Below are positions 7,351 through 15,068 of a stretch of DNA of 21,554 nucleotides, piece after piece. The DNA lies in the IMG/VR virus record IMGVR_UViG_3300032331_001711, positions 1-21,554 of that record. The stretch is one strand, 5' to 3'. Within the stretch, counting starts at the first letter, position 1. Each line of letters begins with the position of its first letter. Origin of the DNA: a virus. The translations under genes were made by a program, and so were the position numbers. The notes under the pieces were generated by a model, which worked only from the letters and a program-made list of their open reading frames with translations, was not told the DNA's origin and ran no database searches.

Positions 7351-8100
7351 TTATCCCAATAGCGCGTACATCATGCCAGCGTTACCCAACTGGCCAATGG
7401 TATTGCCCATTGCGTTGGCGGCGCCGATTTGACCGGATGCCAAAGCATTTGCGCCAGCCACGCCCAATTGGCCAATGTTGGTTGCGCTTCCCATCATGGT
7501 ATTTGCAACGTTGGTTCCCAATTGACCGGCAGCCGTGCCCGCGCCTGGTTGACCTTGGCCAATGTTGGCCACGCCCGACAATGTGTTGTAAATGTCGCGT
7601 TTTTGTTGCATCAACTGTGGAAGCGCCGTGCCCATCGTGTAGTCGATGGCAAACTTTTGGCCAGCGCGTTGGACGTTCGATCCACCACCGCCAACGTTCA
7701 TGCCTTGCATGGCGCCGCCGGTTCCTTGCTGAACGGCAAACTGATAGCCAGGCATATTTTGAATGTCTTGCGCGGTCACCGGCGAAGTCAAACTAGGCAA
7801 CAATTCTTGCAGCCGCGTCAGTCCTTTGTAACCCGTTTCTCGATATGGCTGCCCAAGTTCCAATTGCTTTTGGAACATTTCCTTTTGGAAGGCAATGGAA
7901 TCCAGCGCGGTTTGGCGTTGAAGTTGCGCGGCTTCACTTGTGGCGCCCGCTTGCATAGATGCCGCTTCTTTGGCCGTGCTGGCCTGGTTCATACCGCCGC
8001 CAACCATGCCGCCAATACCGGCGCCGATAGCCGCGCCGGTCAGCGTACCGGCTACACCGTAGCCAAGTCCCGCGCCGATGGCTGCTGCAACAAATGTCAT
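7351..8100 (-). CDS. DNA-transfer protein, P22 gp7-like, with glycine zipper
   Basis: A 249-aa virion protein expected to leave the capsid first during ejection. Residues 5-38 are a glycine zipper (AIGAGLGYGVAGTLTGAAIG), suited to membrane insertion. The helical core has FQKEMFQKQLELGQPYRETG followed by KGLTRLQELLPSL, then PGYQFAVQQGTGG and a Gly-rich turn. These are hallmark segments of the phage gp7/DNA-transfer family, which carries PGYQF and a YR-x-G-L-x-L element. It is the first of three successive ejection genes. Its start is read from AAGGGGAATGAT, where GGGG is part of the last codons of the cupin gene. Length is close to P22 gp7 (about 230 aa). Confidence 0.85.
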   Translation of the reverse strand: MTFVAAAIGAGLGYGVAGTLTGAAIGAGIGGMVGGGMNQASTAKEAASMQAGATSEAAQLQRQTALDSIAFQKEMFQKQLELGQPYRETGYKGLTRLQELLPSLTSPVTAQDIQNMPGYQFAVQQGTGGAMQGMNVGGGGSNVQRAGQKFAIDYTMGTALPQLMQQKRDIYNTLSGVANIGQGQPGAGTAAGQLGTNVANTMMGSATNIGQLGVAGANALASGQIGAANAMGNTIGQLGNAGMMYALLG

Positions 8101-8101
8101 A

Positions 8102-8563
8102 TCATTCCCCTTCTAATTTTTTCATCTCGTCGATGATGTTTTTCAGTTTATTGCCTGAATCAAACATCGACGTTTCATCCGGTTCGACCAGTTCCAATTC
8201 GATCTTTTCCAATTCGGTTTCTTCCGTCTTGTGGATCGTCACCCCAATCGAATCTTGGGTGGCCAGGGTTACCCGCTTCGTTCCAGGCTTGCATTCAACA
8301 ACGTCGCCAGCCTGAAGTTTTTTCATTCCGCTTTCAGTCCACGCAATTATCTCGCCCTTCGCGCACAAAAAGAAGTGGGGATGCTTGTGAACCTTGCCGA
8401 CAATCAGCGTTCCAGCCGGACGAAACACGCGGCGGCAATACATACCTGGCACGAAATAGTGTTCGGTCTGCAATTCCAACTGGGGCATCTTGACCATTTC
8501 GGCTTGCAGCCGGTCGATTTGATCCCGTGTTGGCGTGTCGTTGATGATTTCCAGTTCAGTCAA
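8102..8563 (-). CDS. Cupin-like phage protein with TTG start
   Basis: A 153-aa protein. The open frame extends further upstream but overlaps the 84-aa gene. The best start is TTG at 8563, 6 nt after a GGGGG run and overlapping the previous TGA (TTTTGA). Residues ~25-115 match the small beta-barrel proteins seen near tail genes: MPQLELQTEHYF, then GMYCRRVFRPAGTLIVGKVHKH, KGEIIAWTESG and PGTKRVTLA. H59, H61 and H63 could bind a metal as in cupins. The C-terminal ~35 residues are an acidic helical extension (MFDSGNKLKNIIDEMKKLEGE) that I do not remember from the short family members. A structural or sugar-binding role in the tail is possible but unproven. Confidence 0.8.
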   Translation of the reverse strand: MTELEIINDTPTRDQIDRLQAEMVKMPQLELQTEHYFVPGMYCRRVFRPAGTLIVGKVHKHPHFFLCAKGEIIAWTESGMKKLQAGDVVECKPGTKRVTLATQDSIGVTIHKTEETELEKIELELVEPDETSMFDSGNKLKNIIDEMKKLEGE

Positions 8564-8814
8564 AATGTGCCCCCACCAACGCCATTCAAGGCGGTGAAAT
8601 CTGTGAATTTGCCCGCGGCCGGTACAGTCAAACCAATCGTAGTGCCATTGATTGCACCGCCGTTGATGACTTGATAATTCACCGTTTGCGAAACAACGTT
8701 TGGATTTTGCAGCCAAACAATCCATTCCCGCGCTGGATAACCAGTTCTTGGATCAAGAAAAGCCGATTGCGGAAATCGTATGTTTGTTTCACTAAGCGGA
8801 TTTGGGGCGACCAT
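8560..8814 (-). CDS. 84-aa mini tail-fibre-like protein following the gp10-like gene
   Basis: A short protein. The first ~45 residues (FPQSAFLDPRTGYPAREWIVWLQNP) look like a phage adhesion/anchor segment. Residues ~50-84 contain INGGAINGTTIGLTVPAAGKF, the repeat common in phage fibres; a related copy (ITNSTIDSSVIGG...PAAGYF) is at residues ~52-72 of the 861-aa fibre. It ends in GGGTF, the same five residues that end the 861-aa fibre. It occupies the slot where P22 encodes its tail needle gp26, right after gp10, yet is too short for that trimeric coiled coil. ATG at 8814 overlaps the upstream TAA (TAATG), with GGGGGA as ribosome-binding site. Likely a small virion tail component. Confidence 0.75.
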   Translation of the reverse strand: MVAPNPLSETNIRFPQSAFLDPRTGYPAREWIVWLQNPNVVSQTVNYQVINGGAINGTTIGLTVPAAGKFTDFTALNGVGGGTF

Positions 8815-10271
8815 TAGTTATCCCCCACCGATGCTTTCAGGTTTGCGGAAACAATCACGGCGCGAATTGGGTCAGTCACGGCCACTTCAAAAATGCGATC
8901 ACGCGACCAGCCAAGGCGACGCCACATGGCGCGGTTTTGGTAACGGCCAATTTTGCCGATGCTTACCCAATGCTCGTTTGACCAGGTAGAACCGCCGTCA
9001 TTTGACCATCGCAACATGGCTTGCGGGTCTTCCCCTTGGCCAGTCGGCAAACCAACACCAGGCTGGAATTGGATTTGAAATTCCTCAAAAAATTGGCGTT
9101 GTAAGTCCGAAGTCAGGTGAATGGCACGACGCAAACGACGAATTGTTGCGCCGTTGTCGGTGTAAACGTCATTGTTCAGGCTGTAAATTTTGCCGTTTTC
9201 AAAATCGCCAACCAAGTTTTTGCCAGCGAAAAATGCGTAGCAATTTGATCTGTGGCGATAGTAACCACTAACATCATCCCACGAAAGCCATTTGTGCCAT
9301 TGTTGCGTGGCCAGGTCATAAACCCATGTCAGGTCAATGGAAGGAAAGGTCACAACGTAATTTTCGTGGCCTTCAATTTGATAGGTAAAAGCCACCGCAT
9401 CGGACACATCAACGCCAACCAGGCTTTGTTCCACCGCGTGGGTTGAAACACGGGTAAACCTGTATCCATCCACCACACCGATGATCGCTTGGCCGCGGGT
9501 ATCGCGGCTCACAAACGCAAATGATTCACCGAATCGGGAAACCGAATACTTGGCCGCGCAACCATGTTGCATGGTCGTGCCACCAATCCGCTGAAATGGA
9601 AACGTGGTCAAACCAGGAATGACGCTGCCAACGTCCACCCAAACTTCGGTGGTGACTTCGCCAAGCAAATAAACTTGGCGATGGTCAGCAATCAGCGCCA
9701 CCAAACTGTCAGGGGCGCCGTCTTTGCTGCCGTAATTGCCCGTATTGCTGACGGCAAGGCCAAGGTCAGTCACGGCCCAATTCTGCGTTCCTGGCTCGTT
9801 GTAAATGATGTAGGCGTCAACGGTATCCGTTGAAGTCGCATTTGGCCAAAGGCCGGTTGTATCTTGGGCAAACGTCGAAGTTCCGACGACATAGGTGAAT
9901 CGGCCAGCCGCGCACACAAAAAAAGCCGTCAGGCCATTGTTGGTTGTCACGCTGTCGGTGATTTGAACCTGGTCGTTTCCTGGGATTGTGCCAATCAGCG
10001 TTGCGTTGAATGCTGTGTCAATCAAATAAACGCTTTGTGCCGAAACAGCAACCAGGTATTGACTGCCGGACAAAGCCCGCATTCCACGCACTTTTCCGGC
10101 CGTCAGTTGCAGTTCCTCAACCAATCCAGGGGTAGGGTACAACGCGACAACGCCGCGGCTTCCAGGCTGTTTTGTAGGATCAATTTCAGGATAAAAATTG
10201 ATGCACTCTTGCGCGTCCTGGTAGATTGACGGGGCTTCGTAAGAAGCGCCCACGAAGCCGAAGTCAGGCAT
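8814..10271 (-). CDS. Tail hub / packaged-DNA stabilisation protein, P22 gp10-like
   Basis: A 485-aa protein; P22 gp10 is 472 aa. It forms the tail ring below the portal adaptor that closes the filled head. The N-terminus reads GASYEAPSIYQDAQECINFYPE, matching the family's invariant NxYPE start, then LYPTPGL. The remainder is beta-rich (GMRALSGSQYLVAVS, RQVYLLGEVTTEVW, DLTWVYDLATQQWHKW, SNDGGSTWSNEHW), typical of the Phage_stabilise family's beta-propeller-like body. The ATG at 10271 (MPDFGFVG) is preferred over the upstream ATG at 10298 since it overlaps the previous TAA as TAATG and has GGGGGATTT before it. It directly follows the gp4-like gene, the P22 order. Confidence 0.92.
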   Translation of the reverse strand: MPDFGFVGASYEAPSIYQDAQECINFYPEIDPTKQPGSRGVVALYPTPGLVEELQLTAGKVRGMRALSGSQYLVAVSAQSVYLIDTAFNATLIGTIPGNDQVQITDSVTTNNGLTAFFVCAAGRFTYVVGTSTFAQDTTGLWPNATSTDTVDAYIIYNEPGTQNWAVTDLGLAVSNTGNYGSKDGAPDSLVALIADHRQVYLLGEVTTEVWVDVGSVIPGLTTFPFQRIGGTTMQHGCAAKYSVSRFGESFAFVSRDTRGQAIIGVVDGYRFTRVSTHAVEQSLVGVDVSDAVAFTYQIEGHENYVVTFPSIDLTWVYDLATQQWHKWLSWDDVSGYYRHRSNCYAFFAGKNLVGDFENGKIYSLNNDVYTDNGATIRRLRRAIHLTSDLQRQFFEEFQIQFQPGVGLPTGQGEDPQAMLRWSNDGGSTWSNEHWVSIGKIGRYQNRAMWRRLGWSRDRIFEVAVTDPIRAVIVSANLKASVGDN

Positions 10272-11245
10272 TATGCAAATCCCCCATCCATGATCCAACC
10301 GGCATCTTTCGATTTGCCCATCAACAAAGTGTCAGGATAACGCGCAATTTGCGGTGGTCGCATATTGGTTCGTTTGACTGTTGCTTTGGCTTGGGCTGCC
10401 AAAGAGTTAATCATGGCCATTTGCACCTGGTTCATCTTGCCGTACATTGGCAAAAGTCGTTCAGCCAAACACCAGCGTAATGCGTTGATGTAGCCAGGCG
10501 GCAGCGCAATGTCATTGGTCTGCGCGGTGAACGTGCGGAATTGCGTGTAAGCAAACAAGTGCATTTCGCCCTGGGCGGGATTTGGCCAAACGTAAATCGT
10601 GCCCAGGTTTTCGCTGGCCTGGTAATAAACACCCTTTGGCCAGGGGCCGTTCAGTTGTTTCAGGCCGATCATTTCGTACTGTTCCAGGCTGAACACGGCT
10701 ACGGGGTAGTCTAGGCCGCCGCCATAAATCGGGGCGCCGTTGCTGGTTGTGGTCACGCGCACAAACGCGGATTCGATGGTCAGCGGGCGTTCGTAATAGC
10801 CTTGGATGGTCGTGCTGGCCACGGTCTGCGATTTGCTGACGGTGTATGTGCCGCCCTCGTTGACGTTGCCGCCCCCGCCGGTGACAAAGTTCACAATCGT
10901 GGTTCCGGCTGCAATGCCAGTTCCCGACAACGTTTGGCCAATCGTGATGGCGCCCGAAGTCACACCATTCGCGGGAATGGTCAGGGTTGTGCCGCTAATC
11001 GAACCGGTGAATTGGCAACCGACTTGGCCACCTGGGCCGATGGTGTATTGCGTTTGGTTTTGGACGACCGGAAAAATGATTTCGGTTTTGTAAAAAACCA
11101 TCATGTTTTCGTTCGACCATTGGGCGCACATATCGTTCAACATATCGTAGCCGTCTTGGGCTTCGTCAGCGGTTGGAACCTCACCGGCAGCCAACGCGCC
11201 AATGTCTTTCATGGCGCGGGTCACAATGTCAAATGGCGTTGTCAT
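10271..11245 (-). CDS. Head-completion/portal-closure protein, P22 gp4-like, with insertion
   Basis: A 324-aa protein (P22 gp4 is 166 aa), the first tail accessory factor binding the portal. Residues 1-75 ([46 protein letters not shown]) are the helical family core. Residues ~150-324 ([63 protein letters not shown]) resume it. Between them, residues ~76-149 are a Gly/Thr-rich beta segment ([42 protein letters not shown]) that looks inserted. P22 gp4 also has muramidase activity; I see no clear catalytic residue here. AAGGGACTGAC precedes the ATG at 11245. Followed immediately by gp10, as in P22. Confidence 0.9.
   Translation of the reverse strand: MTTPFDIVTRAMKDIGALAAGEVPTADEAQDGYDMLNDMCAQWSNENMMVFYKTEIIFPVVQNQTQYTIGPGGQVGCQFTGSISGTTLTIPANGVTSGAITIGQTLSGTGIAAGTTIVNFVTGGGGNVNEGGTYTVSKSQTVASTTIQGYYERPLTIESAFVRVTTTSNGAPIYGGGLDYPVAVFSLEQYEMIGLKQLNGPWPKGVYYQASENLGTIYVWPNPAQGEMHLFAYTQFRTFTAQTNDIALPPGYINALRWCLAERLLPMYGKMNQVQMAMINSLAAQAKATVKRTNMRPPQIARYPDTLLMGKSKDAGWIMDGGFA
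10799..11020 (-). other. Inserted beta-rich domain within the gp4-like gene
   Basis: Codons ~76-149 of the gp4-like gene. The stretch has a repeating G-T-T/S-G-T pattern, is very rich in Gly, Thr and Ser, and differs sharply in composition from the helical flanks. It begins soon after TIGPGG and ends before [10 protein letters not shown], two motifs that are near neighbours in simpler gp4-like proteins. As I remember, similar segments (SISGTTLTV...SGTGVAAGTTI...GTYTVSxSQTVAS) occur in many unrelated phage structural proteins. This suggests a mobile surface-exposed module; boundaries are approximate. Confidence 0.55.
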
Positions 11246-11254
11246 GTCAGTCCC

Positions 11255-11572
11255 TTATAGTTCGGGCGTGAAAGTTTGTGGCAGCCAGGGCGCAACAACA
11301 GTTGTTTGCGCTTTCACTTGCTGCATTTGTTCTTCCAGCCGCGTTTCGATCATCGGCTTGCCATCGCGCACCGCTTCTTTTTTGATCCACTCAACAACCA
11401 TTTGCTCGGTGATTTGATCGAAAGGAATCTTGCCATCCGGCTCTTGGAATGTCCAGTATCCTTCGGTTTCCACCACCTGGTCGCCATCCTGGGCCGACAC
11501 AAAGTATTTGGCGCTGGTAACAACGCCGTTCTTTGCGTCAATGCCTAAAATTTTCCAGGCAAAGGCTGTCAT
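11255..11572 (-). CDS. Small phage protein, paralogue of the preceding gene
   Basis: A 105-aa protein. The layout is an N-terminal beta region (AFAWKILGIDAKNGVVTSAKYFV, then EGYWTFQ), then PFDQITEQMVVEWIKKEAV and a helix (MIETRLEEQMQQVK), ending in APWLP. The same order occurs in the upstream 111-aa protein (MT-F-KI-I start, P-DQLT-EQ-LSFM-AL, M-IENEI, a Trp near the end), so the two appear to be diverged duplicates. Similar ~100-aa proteins of unknown function occur near tail genes in other phages. Start ATG at 11572 overlaps the upstream TGA as ATGA. Its place between the tailspike and gp4-like genes hints at a tail-assembly or chaperone role, which is unproven. Confidence 0.7.
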   Translation of the reverse strand: MTAFAWKILGIDAKNGVVTSAKYFVSAQDGDQVVETEGYWTFQEPDGKIPFDQITEQMVVEWIKKEAVRDGKPMIETRLEEQMQQVKAQTTVVAPWLPQTFTPEL

Positions 11573-11904
11573 TTGTTTGTCCAATCAATCACGATGGGTT
11601 CTTGGCTTGGCGTTTTTTTGGCTTGAATTGCATCATTGATTTCGTTTTCAATGCAACGCATATCGTCAGGCGCCAGCGCGGCGTTCATAAATGACAGCAA
11701 TTGCTCGGTCGTCAACTGGTCAATCGGCGTAAAACTGGTCGGATCGGCGGGGCCAATTCCAATGTGACGGGCCACGGAATGTTTGAATTCGCCATCCACA
11801 CCTTCCACTTCAAAACCAATCAAAAACACGACGTTTTGCAAACCCAATTTTGGGTCTTGCGGGAATGCTTTGATTTCAAAAATTTTGGTTGTAAACGTAG
11901 TCAT
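11569..11904 (-). CDS. Small phage protein, first of a paralogous pair
   Basis: A 111-aa protein. The N-terminal beta strands are TTKIFEIKAFP and NVVFLIGFEVEGVDGEF; a middle HIGIGPADPTSF leads to FTPIDQLTTEQLLSFMNAAL, and then a helix (DMRCIENEINDAIQAKK) and an IVIDW end. The arrangement matches the following 105-aa gene, so the two form a tandem pair. CATAAAGGAAAAAGAC precedes the ATG at 11904, and the ATGA overlap couples it to its partner. It lies 11 bp after the tailspike stop. No named function recognised; I would guess assembly help or a minor virion part. Confidence 0.7.
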   Translation of the reverse strand: MTTFTTKIFEIKAFPQDPKLGLQNVVFLIGFEVEGVDGEFKHSVARHIGIGPADPTSFTPIDQLTTEQLLSFMNAALAPDDMRCIENEINDAIQAKKTPSQEPIVIDWTNK

Positions 11905-11915
11905 GTCTTTTTCCT

Positions 11916-13793
11916 TTATGAAGTGGTGACAATCATGCCAATCCGAACGCGACGCATATCATCCGTGCCGCCATTTGCAATTGTCATTTGCAAATTGTTG
12001 GATGAAGTTGTGATGGTGACTGTCATTGAAGTGGGAACGCGATAGTCTGCAATGCCTTGGCTTTGTGCATACGTAACCGTACTCAAGCCAGCATTACAAA
12101 TTAAACCACCTTGCCATTGCGCCAAAATTTGACCGGTTGCGGTATCTGTCGCATTCAATGTCAAAGGCAATGTCGGCGTTTTTTCCCATGCAGTAACAAC
12201 GAATTGAATCGTGACTTGCTGATCCGATGCTTGCACCGGATAAATCGTAACGGTTGCCGATTGGCCAGCATCAATGCTGCCAACAGTCACGCCAATCAAT
12301 TTTTGATAATCTGTGAAATAGTCGTCAGATGATCGAATTTTGAATGTTGGCCAAATAGTAAGATTTGGTTTTCCAGCGATTTGGCCGTTTGCTTGATATA
12401 AAAAACCAGGAACAAATTGCGGGCAAATGCTTGGATCGTCTCCAATCATTACCTTTGGATTTTCCGTCAGCACCATTGTGTATGGATAACCAAAAGAACA
12501 TCCATAAAATTCGCTGTATGAGTTTGCGTTTTCTAGGCTGCGCGTGTTGGCTTCCAACATACAACCATAAAAAATGTTTGTATTGTTGTCAGAACCACTT
12601 GCGCCGGTCTTTTTAATTTTGATTGCGGTTGGTGTAGTGTTCGGGCTGGTTCCTGTCAGGATGCCTTCCAAATGCACTTCGGTGAACACGTTTGTGCCGC
12701 CATCATCAATTTGAATGCCGGTGTTTGTAACCTGGCCAATTCGCATTTGATGAAAGTAATTTCGGTTTGATCCCGACGAACCAGAGGGGCAATCCATCAA
12801 CCAAACGCCGCGCTTGCAAGAATAAATGAATGTTGACGAAATGTCGTTGTACCAGCAACCGCTATCCGTCCCGCCAACATCAGGGCCGCAACGCAACACA
12901 ATGCCTTCGTCGCAATTCAAAATATACAAATTGCGGAATGCGTTGTAGAGTTGGAAAACGTAGGACGTGGTTTGATTCATGTCTTCAGGAACAAGTCCAA
13001 GTCCCCATACGGTCGTTTTGCCGTTCGCATCAATCGAAAAACCATCCATCTCGCAATGGCTATCTGACCAACGCACAACAATCATATTGTTGCTGCCAGC
13101 CTTCAATACCGTTGAAGAACCATCGCCAACCAATTTCACTCGGTTGCTTGTTGAATTGGCGTTGGTGTAAGGAATTACCAATCCGTTGTTTTTGCTGTCA
13201 GGGCCGGTGGTCGAGTTAATCAAATACACGCCCGAAGGAAAGTGAACGGCAGCGCCCAAATTTTTGGCCGCATTGATCGCGCTTTGACACGCTGCGCGAA
13301 CGTCGATTGTTCCAGCGCCACTTTGCACGTCGGCAATTTGTGCGGACGTCATAAAGTCCCACACGCTAATCATTTCGGTAAATTTGCTGTGAACGGTTCG
13401 CGCCGTTGCACCCGACAAAAAGTTGGCGTAATCGGCCTGTTTGAAACCAATCAGCGCGTCACCTTCATTGATGTTGGAAGTGTTAGAAAACGCTGAAAAA
13501 TCATTCATGCCTGGGATGTTGTCCCATGATCCAATCTGTGCGCCTGACGAATCCTTCAAAACAAATTTGTAATTAACGCCACTTGTCAGCCAAATTTCGT
13601 TTGGTGTGCGGCCAGCCGAATCCAAGATAATTGGATTTGAATTGGCAATACTTCCGGCGTTGGTCGTGTATGTTGTTTGTGGCGTGGTAGTTCCGGCGGT
13701 GTATGTGTAAAGCAAACCACCGGTCAGCGGAACACCGTTGTTGTCGAAAAACTGCCAACCAGCGCCAGCAAAATAAGAAATGTTGACTGTCAT
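11916..13793 (-). CDS. Tailspike with pectate-lyase-type beta-helix
   Basis: A 625-aa receptor-binding protein that probably binds and cleaves a host surface polysaccharide. Residues ~5-100 are a conserved phage-adaptor head (GAGWQFFDNNGVPLTGG, TYTAGTTTPQTTY, NPIILDSAGR, EIWLTSG, WDNIPG) that docks the spike to the virion. Residues ~140-480 hold the right-handed beta-helix. It opens with VWDFMTS...DVRAACQSAINAAKNLGAAV and FPSGVYLI, the pectate-lyase-superfamily start, and runs on with N-rich repeats (NYFHQMRIG, NVFTEVHLEG, NIFYGCMLEA, EFYGCSFG). Residues ~495-625 are a separate beta domain shared with the neighbouring 421-aa fibre. Catalytic acids cannot be picked by eye. ATAAGGGCAAAAC precedes the ATG. 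Confidence 0.9.
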   Translation of the reverse strand: MTVNISYFAGAGWQFFDNNGVPLTGGLLYTYTAGTTTPQTTYTTNAGSIANSNPIILDSAGRTPNEIWLTSGVNYKFVLKDSSGAQIGSWDNIPGMNDFSAFSNTSNINEGDALIGFKQADYANFLSGATARTVHSKFTEMISVWDFMTSAQIADVQSGAGTIDVRAACQSAINAAKNLGAAVHFPSGVYLINSTTGPDSKNNGLVIPYTNANSTSNRVKLVGDGSSTVLKAGSNNMIVVRWSDSHCEMDGFSIDANGKTTVWGLGLVPEDMNQTTSYVFQLYNAFRNLYILNCDEGIVLRCGPDVGGTDSGCWYNDISSTFIYSCKRGVWLMDCPSGSSGSNRNYFHQMRIGQVTNTGIQIDDGGTNVFTEVHLEGILTGTSPNTTPTAIKIKKTGASGSDNNTNIFYGCMLEANTRSLENANSYSEFYGCSFGYPYTMVLTENPKVMIGDDPSICPQFVPGFLYQANGQIAGKPNLTIWPTFKIRSSDDYFTDYQKLIGVTVGSIDAGQSATVTIYPVQASDQQVTIQFVVTAWEKTPTLPLTLNATDTATGQILAQWQGGLICNAGLSTVTYAQSQGIADYRVPTSMTVTITTSSNNLQMTIANGGTDDMRRVRIGMIVTTS

Positions 13794-13802
13794 GTTTTGC
13801 CC

Positions 13803-15068
13803 TTATGAGAAATGATCCTGGACGGTTACAACAACGTTTGTAATTGATGAACCGCCGGAATTGGTTATTGTCAGCGTCAAATTGTTTGAAGATGCGCCAA
13901 TTGACAATGATGCGCCGCTGAAAGCGCGGTAATCTCCAACGCCCAATGATTCGTTGTAATTTGTGCTGCCAATACCGCGCTGATTGATTGTTCCTGACAC
14001 CCAATTACAAATCACTTGGGCTTTCATGTAAATCGTGCCGCCGTTGCTGTTTTCGTATCCAGTAACAAACACGTCAAACCCATAGTATTTTGTGCCGCCT
14101 GGATTGGCCTTCAAAGTAATGGTGGCGCTTCCACTTCCAGCAATTGTTCCGACGCTGATTGTTCGCAAAGCCTGGTTTACAAATGTTGCAAATTGTGACG
14201 CGTCAAAAGATGCGGCATTTGTTGAATTTGTAAATATGGCGTAAGCGGCATTTCCGGCTGTGCCAGCATTAAGTTGCCTAGTTCCAGTAGTGTAAATTTC
14301 ACTTGCGCCGGATGTGAAAGCCGTTCCTTGGCCAATGTAAACGCCTGAAGCATTGAACGAAGATGTGCCGTTGGAATCGGCAAGTGAAATTGTATTAACC
14401 CAACTTGGCGCGGCCGCACCATTACTTTGCAACAAGTAATTTGCAGTTCCAGCGGCCAAAAATGCGGTGGTATCTGCTGCGCTTTGATAGGGCAAATAAC
14501 CGGCGCCGCCGCCAGCCAGGTTGGTGGCTTTGCCAATAGCCACGGTTGATGGCGCAACCCATTGCGGCGCTGTCCCGCTGGAAGTCAAAATGTAATTGGC
14601 GGTTCCAATTCCCAATTTTGTGAAAGCGGTTCCGCTGGCGTAATACACCAGGTCGCCAGCGGTGTAACTGGCCACGCCCGTGCCACCGTTGCCAAGCGCA
14701 AGGGTTCCCGAAACGTGCGTTGTAAGGCCAATTTTCCCCCAGGAAGGGGCGACGCCAACACCGCCGGAAATCAACGCGTTACCGGTCGCCACATCGGCCA
14801 ATTTGGCCAGGCTGGTGGTGGTGTCGGCATAAAGAATGTCGCCCACCGCGTAAGATGTTTGGCCAGTACCGCCAGCCGTTGCCGGAACAATTTTCCATCC
14901 AATAACCTGGATGGCGTTGGCATTGTCTTTGTAGAACAATTTGCCGTCGGTAATGTTGATGGCGAGTTCGGAACCCAATGTCGAATTGGTCAGATTTCCA
15001 GCCGCGGGCGCTTGCGACGCCGTGGTGCTGGAATAAATCAGAATCGGTGTGTAGCCAGTTTGTGACAT
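13803..15068 (-). CDS. Tail-fibre protein with shared C-terminal domain
   Basis: A 421-aa fibre. Residues 1-58 (STTASQAPAAGNLTNSTLGS, ELAINITDGKLFYKD) are a common N-terminal attachment segment. Residues ~65-215 hold triple-beta-type fibre repeats (GGTGQTSYAVGDILYA, LADVATGNALISGGVG, GGTGVASYTAGDLVYY, ATNLAGGGAG). Residues ~300-421 form a distinct terminal domain (TISVGTIAGSGSATITL, DYRAFSGASL, SSNNLTLTITNSGG) like the C-terminus of the tailspike. It overlaps the 861-aa gene as TTTTAATG, with GGGGG in that gene's last codons as ribosome-binding site. Probably an adhesin or structural fibre of the tail. Its repeats at 14703-14801 are close to a stretch of the 861-aa gene. Confidence 0.88.
   Translation of the reverse strand: MSQTGYTPILIYSSTTASQAPAAGNLTNSTLGSELAINITDGKLFYKDNANAIQVIGWKIVPATAGGTGQTSYAVGDILYADTTTSLAKLADVATGNALISGGVGVAPSWGKIGLTTHVSGTLALGNGGTGVASYTAGDLVYYASGTAFTKLGIGTANYILTSSGTAPQWVAPSTVAIGKATNLAGGGAGYLPYQSAADTTAFLAAGTANYLLQSNGAAAPSWVNTISLADSNGTSSFNASGVYIGQGTAFTSGASEIYTTGTRQLNAGTAGNAAYAIFTNSTNAASFDASQFATFVNQALRTISVGTIAGSGSATITLKANPGGTKYYGFDVFVTGYENSNGGTIYMKAQVICNWVSGTINQRGIGSTNYNESLGVGDYRAFSGASLSIGASSNNLTLTITNSGGSSITNVVVTVQDHFS
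14703..14801 (-). repeat. Fibre module copy A (matches 16640-16741)
   Basis: Encodes LADVATGNALISGGVGVAPS and the following WGKIGLTTHVSGTL in the 421-aa fibre, nearly the same as the 861-aa fibre. By eye the DNA agrees at well over two thirds of positions, including AAATCAA and CCGCCGGAAATCAA-like stretches on the + strand, so the copy is visible at both DNA and protein level. Confidence 0.8.

Noticed and set aside
8102-8725. Longer 207-codon start for the cupin-like protein
   Set aside because: The extra N-terminal part is an out-of-frame reading of the 84-aa gene, rich in Arg/Trp/Cys; the TTG at 8563 has a proper ribosome-binding site.
11916-15068. Diversity-generating retroelement variable repeat
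   Set aside because: No reverse transcriptase gene and no A-biased template repeat in the window; the shared fibre modules are not a TR/VR pair.
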